Shown: one piece after another, positions 60,986 through 64,000 of the stretch
Numbering within the stretch: position 1 is the stretch's first letter
Layout of the letters: the number at the start of each line of letters is the position of its first letter
Assembly (NCBI RefSeq): GCF_002885955.2
Contig: NZ_POQS01000008.1
Location: 143,590 to 207,589 of the forward strand
Length of the DNA stretch: 64,000 bases
Direction: 5' to 3'
Source of the DNA: Achromobacter pulmonis
GTDB taxonomy: Bacteria; Pseudomonadota; Gammaproteobacteria; Burkholderiales; Burkholderiaceae_B
Position numbers and translations under genes: made by a program
The notes under the pieces: generated by a model
Seen by the model: the letters and a program-made list of their open reading frames with translations, nothing else
Told to the model about the DNA's origin: nothing
Databases searched by the model: none

Positions 60986-62154
60986 GCCTCGCTCCTTGCC
61001 AGGATGGCCGCGGCGGTGCACAGCCCGCGGTCGTAATTGATCATGCCGAAGCCGCTGACCATGCCCAGGCGCGCGTCGGCCACCTGCGTGCCGCCGGCCG
61101 TGCCGGTCAGCTGGCGCAGGGCCTCGACCAGCCCCAGGTAGCCGCCGGCCGCGCCGGCCTGGCCCACCGACAGCTGCCCGCCGTTGGTATTGAAGGGGAA
61201 GCTGCCGTCCACGGTGAAGCTGTGGCGGCGCACGAAGTCCGGCGCCGCGCCTTTTTCGCAGAAGCCCAGGTCTTCGATCTGCATCATGTTGATGACCGGG
61301 TAGTCGTCGTAGGCCTGCAGGAAATCCATGTCGGCCGGCGCGACGCCGGCCTGTCCGTACAGTTCGTCCACGTCCATGGTCCAGCCGCCGCGCGTCTGGA
61401 TGGGATCTTCGATCCAGGCGTTGTGGCGCTCGATGGTGGAGAGGATGCGCACATGCGGCAGGCCCAGCGCGCGCGCCCGGTCCTCGCTCATGACCAGGAA
61501 GGCGTCGGCGCCGGCGCAGGGCATGACGCAGTCGAACAGGTGGATGGGGTCGGTGATGACGCGCGCGTCCAGGTACTGGGCCAGCGTCAGCGGCTTTTTC
61601 ATCAGCGCATGCGGAAAGCGCAGCGCGTTGTCGCGCTGCGCCACGCACAGCTTGCCGAAATCGGCGCGCGTGGCGCCGGTGGCGCGCATGTAGTTGGCCG
61701 TCAGCAGCGCGAAGCTGGCGTTGGGGCCGCCCGCGCCGTACGGATACACCGCGTCCTGCGCGAAGCGCGAGAACTGGCTGACCGTGTTGCGAAACGAGTC
61801 CACGTGGTTGGTGTCGCCCGCCAGGCAGGCCACGATGCCGGCGTCGCCGGCCTGTACGGCGCGGGCGGCGCGGCGCAGGGCCGCCACGCCGCTGGCCCCG
61901 CCCATGGGGATGTGGTCCAGCCAGCGCGGGCTCATGCCCAGATGCTGCACCAGGCCGACCGCGGTGTCGGGCGCCAGCGTGAAGCTGGACACGCAAAGCC
62001 CGTCCACCTCGGCCTTGGCGATGCCGGCCTGGCGGATCAGCGCGCCCAGCGCGCGTCCCAGCCACCAGTGGGCGGCGTGGGTGGAATAGCGCTCGTACGG
62101 GATGGTGACGGGCAGGGCCGCCACCACGCCGTCATAGCCCAGGCGCGCGCTCAT
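60982..62154 (-). CDS. Thiolase-like (SCP2/lipid-transfer type) protein
   Basis: A 390-residue thiolase-fold protein. The region that holds the nucleophilic Cys in true thiolases reads PMGGASGVAALRRA (about residues 85-98), with Gly in its place, as in Ltp2-type aldolases. Other marks: YMRATGATRADFGKLCVAQRDNAL, NTNGGQLSVGQAGAAGG, and MINYDRGLCTAAAIL at the end. Such proteins with a DUF35 partner cleave beta-hydroxyacyl-CoA by retro-aldol reaction in side-chain degradation. Start overlaps the ligase stop and its stop overlaps the DUF35 gene start, so all three are coupled. Confidence 0.87.
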   Translation of the reverse strand: MSARLGYDGVVAALPVTIPYERYSTHAAHWWLGRALGALIRQAGIAKAEVDGLCVSSFTLAPDTAVGLVQHLGMSPRWLDHIPMGGASGVAALRRAARAVQAGDAGIVACLAGDTNHVDSFRNTVSQFSRFAQDAVYPYGAGGPNASFALLTANYMRATGATRADFGKLCVAQRDNALRFPHALMKKPLTLAQYLDARVITDPIHLFDCVMPCAGADAFLVMSEDRARALGLPHVRILSTIERHNAWIEDPIQTRGGWTMDVDELYGQAGVAPADMDFLQAYDDYPVINMMQIEDLGFCEKGAAPDFVRRHSFTVDGSFPFNTNGGQLSVGQAGAAGGYLGLVEALRQLTGTAGGTQVADARLGMVSGFGMINYDRGLCTAAAILARSEA

Positions 62155-63800
62155 CGAAGCGGCTCCTGCGGCTGCGCGGCGGGCCGCTTCTTCATCGAGC
62201 AGGTATCCACGCAGCGGGCCGTGCCGGGCAGGGTGGGCGCTAGCGCCTTCATCTCGCCGCGCTGGATCTTGTTGGTGGTGGTGAGCGGCAGGGCGTCCAC
62301 GAAGGCCACATAGCCCGGCGCCTTGTAGTACGCCAGCTGTTCCAGGCTCCATTGCACGATGCTGCGCGCGGCCTCGGCCAGCTCGGCGTCGGAGGCGGGC
62401 TGGGTCTCGGGCACCACGCAGGCCAGCACCTCGTCGCCGCGCACGGTGTCGGGCACGGCGGCCACCGCCACCGCCTTGACCAGCGGATGCTGCATCAGCA
62501 CGCTTTCGACTTCCACGGCCGAGATGTTCTCGCCGCTTCTGCGGATCACGTTCTTCTTGCGGTCCACGAAGCGCAGCGCGCCGTCGGCCTCGCGGCGCAC
62601 GATGTCGCCGGTATGGAACCAGCCGCCTTCCCAGGCCTGGGCCGTGGCGGCCTCGTCCTTCAGGTAGCCGGCGAAAAAGCCGTAGCGCGGGTCGTCGCCG
62701 GCATGGCGCACCAGCAGCTCGCCGGGCTCGCCGATGGCGGCCTCGGCGCCGGCGTCGTCGACGATGCGCACCTGCACGTCGTCTTCCTCGCGGCCGAAGC
62801 AGCTGCTGCCGATGTGACGCGGCTCGCGGTTGGCGATGATGACGGCGCCCGCGCCGGTCTCGGTCATGGCCCAGGCCTCCAGCAGCGGAAAGCCGAAGCG
62901 CGCCTCGAAAGGCTGGTGCAGCTTGCGGTCCACGCCGGCGCCGAAGCCGAAGCGGATGGTGGGCTGCAGATCGCGCGGCGACGCCTCGGCCTTCATCAGG
63001 ATGGCGGGCATGACGCCCAGGTAGTGCAGCACCGTGGCGCGCGATTCGCGCACGCTGTCCCACCAGGTCCTGGGATGGAAGCGGTCCAGCGGGATCAGGC
63101 AGCCGCCGGTCAGCAGCATGGCCATGGCCGAATACGCCATCGCGTTCATGTGCACCAGCGGCAGCGGCGTCAGCATGCGTTCCTCGCCGGGCCGCAGGGC
63201 GGCCAGGCCGCCGATGCGCGCATACCAGCCGCCGGCATGCAGGAAGTAGCGGTTGGGCAGGATGCAGCCCTTGGGGCGGCCGGTGGTGCCGGACGTGTAG
63301 AGCAGGGCGCATTCGGTCAGGACATCCGGCTCGCTGCCTGCCAGCGGCGCGCCAAAGGGCGCGGGCGGGGGCACGTCGTCCGGGCCCATCACGCGCAGCT
63401 CGCGGCCGGCGCGCCGGGCGGCCGCGATCAGGTCGTCGTGGCGTTCGGGCAGGGCCACGGCCAGCGCGATCTCGGAGTGCCCCGTCAGGTATTCGAGTTC
63501 CGCGGCGCGCAGGTCCGGGTTGATCGGCACCACCGACACGCCCAGCGCGTTCAGCGCGAACCAGTGCAGGAAGAACGCGGGGCGGTTCTCCAGCAACAGC
63601 CCGGCGCGGTGGCCGTGGCCGTAGCCGGCGCGGGCGTAGGCCGCGCGCAGCGTCTCGACGGCGCTGGCGGCCTGGGCGTAGCTCAGCTCGCCGGCGCCGA
63701 CGCCATAGGCCTGCGCCGTCTCCGGCAGTATGCACAGAAAGGGCCGGGCGCCGTGGCGCGCGGCGGTGTCGAGCAGTGCCTGATGGACCGTGGTGTTCAC
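62151..63800 (-). CDS. AMP-dependent acyl-CoA synthetase/ligase
   Basis: A 549-residue ANL-family ligase that forms acyl-CoA from an acid, ATP and CoA. Marks: LLYTSGTTGRPKGCILPNRYF (A3 P-loop, about residues 168-188), EAWAMTETGAG (A5, about 310), GWFHTGDIVRREADGALRFVDRKKNVIRRSGENISAVEVE (A7-A8, quoted only as landmark GWFHTGDIV), and a C-terminal KIQRGEMK with the A10 Lys. The GTG start at 63800 follows the dioxygenase beta stop by nine bases. It most likely activates the aromatic or alicyclic acid fed into this cluster. Confidence 0.92.
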   Translation of the reverse strand: MNTTVHQALLDTAARHGARPFLCILPETAQAYGVGAGELSYAQAASAVETLRAAYARAGYGHGHRAGLLLENRPAFFLHWFALNALGVSVVPINPDLRAAELEYLTGHSEIALAVALPERHDDLIAAARRAGRELRVMGPDDVPPPAPFGAPLAGSEPDVLTECALLYTSGTTGRPKGCILPNRYFLHAGGWYARIGGLAALRPGEERMLTPLPLVHMNAMAYSAMAMLLTGGCLIPLDRFHPRTWWDSVRESRATVLHYLGVMPAILMKAEASPRDLQPTIRFGFGAGVDRKLHQPFEARFGFPLLEAWAMTETGAGAVIIANREPRHIGSSCFGREEDDVQVRIVDDAGAEAAIGEPGELLVRHAGDDPRYGFFAGYLKDEAATAQAWEGGWFHTGDIVRREADGALRFVDRKKNVIRRSGENISAVEVESVLMQHPLVKAVAVAAVPDTVRGDEVLACVVPETQPASDAELAEAARSIVQWSLEQLAYYKAPGYVAFVDALPLTTTNKIQRGEMKALAPTLPGTARCVDTCSMKKRPAAQPQEPLR

Positions 63801-63809
63801 GAGCCGCTC

Positions 63810-64000
63810 CTACATGAACAGTTGGATATTGCCGAAGGCCGCGTCGCAGTTGACGAGGTCCACGCGCTTGAGCTGGATGCGCAGGCCGCCGTCCTGCTCC
63901 ACCAGGTGGTGGGTGGCCCAGCCGGCGTACAGCGTCTGCGTGTCGAGCCGGGTCTCCACGTAATGAAAGGCGGTGCGCACCACGTGGCGGCCTTCGGCCG
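63810..64000 (-). CDS. Aromatic-ring-hydroxylating dioxygenase beta subunit, C-terminal part (runs off window)
   Basis: The last 62 codons of a minus-strand gene. The readable end (FHYVETRLDTQTLYAGW, then LKRVDLVNCDAAFGN and a final QLFM) matches the C terminus of dioxygenase beta subunits: the 'D-x-x-LYAGW' and 'K-x-V-x-L-x-N' positions are typical. It is distinct from the beta subunit at 37586. The alpha subunit is expected just beyond base 64000. It is followed after nine bases by the acyl-CoA ligase. Confidence 0.75.
   Translation of the reverse strand, partial: AEGRHVVRTAFHYVETRLDTQTLYAGWATHHLVEQDGGLRIQLKRVDLVNCDAAFGNIQLFM

Overview
The window is about 68% GC chromosomal DNA with dense, mostly operonic genes. 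Gene content and order point to a betaproteobacterium of the family Alcaligenaceae, most likely Bordetella or close kin such as Achromobacter. Clues are two Bug-type tricarboxylate-transporter binding proteins, many LysR regulators beside small acid or CoA catabolic operons, and the blocks hda-HAD-pcnB-folK, purM, and amiC-tsaE with mutL-miaA. This is inferred from protein families; no search was run. No prophage, insertion sequence, CRISPR array, rRNA or tRNA was seen.

Layout. 1-2.2 kb: end of a CaiB-type CoA-transferase, a CitE/HpcH lyase and a PfkB sugar kinase. 2.4-12.5 kb: housekeeping core, with folK, pcnB, a HAD phosphatase and hda on the minus strand, purM on plus, miaA and mutL on minus, a DedA protein on plus, and amiC and tsaE on minus. 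12.6-19.2 kb: fumC behind a Fur-box-like site, an AEC transporter, a Bug protein, a LysR regulator and gamma-glutamyltranspeptidase. 19.2-24.1 kb: CoA-transferase, Bug protein and acyl-CoA dehydrogenase operon with a divergent LysR. 24.2-31 kb: SulP transporter, purU, an FAD oxidoreductase, flavin reductase, pdxH, a ChaC-like protein and an MFS transporter. 31.4-36 kb: macA-macB-outer membrane factor, a tripartite efflux/export operon. 36.4-40.4 kb: tcdA, a Rieske oxygenase set (alpha, beta, ferredoxin) and its divergent LysR. 40.4-48 kb: pabC-like, pabB and a double-length UvrA. 48.2-50.7 kb: an IclR regulator with KDPG-type aldolase and KDG kinase. 50.8 kb: a lone 42-residue basic protein between a palindrome and a strong terminator. 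51-53.1 kb: LysR and a GT2 glycosyltransferase. 53.2-58 kb: a branched-chain-type ABC importer with fused LivM-LivG. 58.2-64 kb: a translationally coupled CoA-catabolic cluster (SDR, cyclase, DUF35-SDR fusion, thiolase-like protein, acyl-CoA ligase, end of a dioxygenase beta subunit).

How it works together. The first half is mostly core replication, repair, nucleotide and tRNA functions. The second half is largely modular catabolism: each small operon combines uptake (Bug or ABC), CoA activation, oxidation and a LysR/IclR regulator. The most noteworthy non-coding features are three kinds of structured repeat: a 60-66 bp palindromic element near 2.2-2.4 kb, an about 76-bp element starting at the stop codon of two unrelated genes (14.07 and 56.8 kb), and a 160-nt element with 34-bp arms at 36.2 kb. 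Among proteins, the tandem UvrA, the LivM-LivG fusion and the DUF35 fusion to an SDR lacking its catalytic tyrosine stand out.
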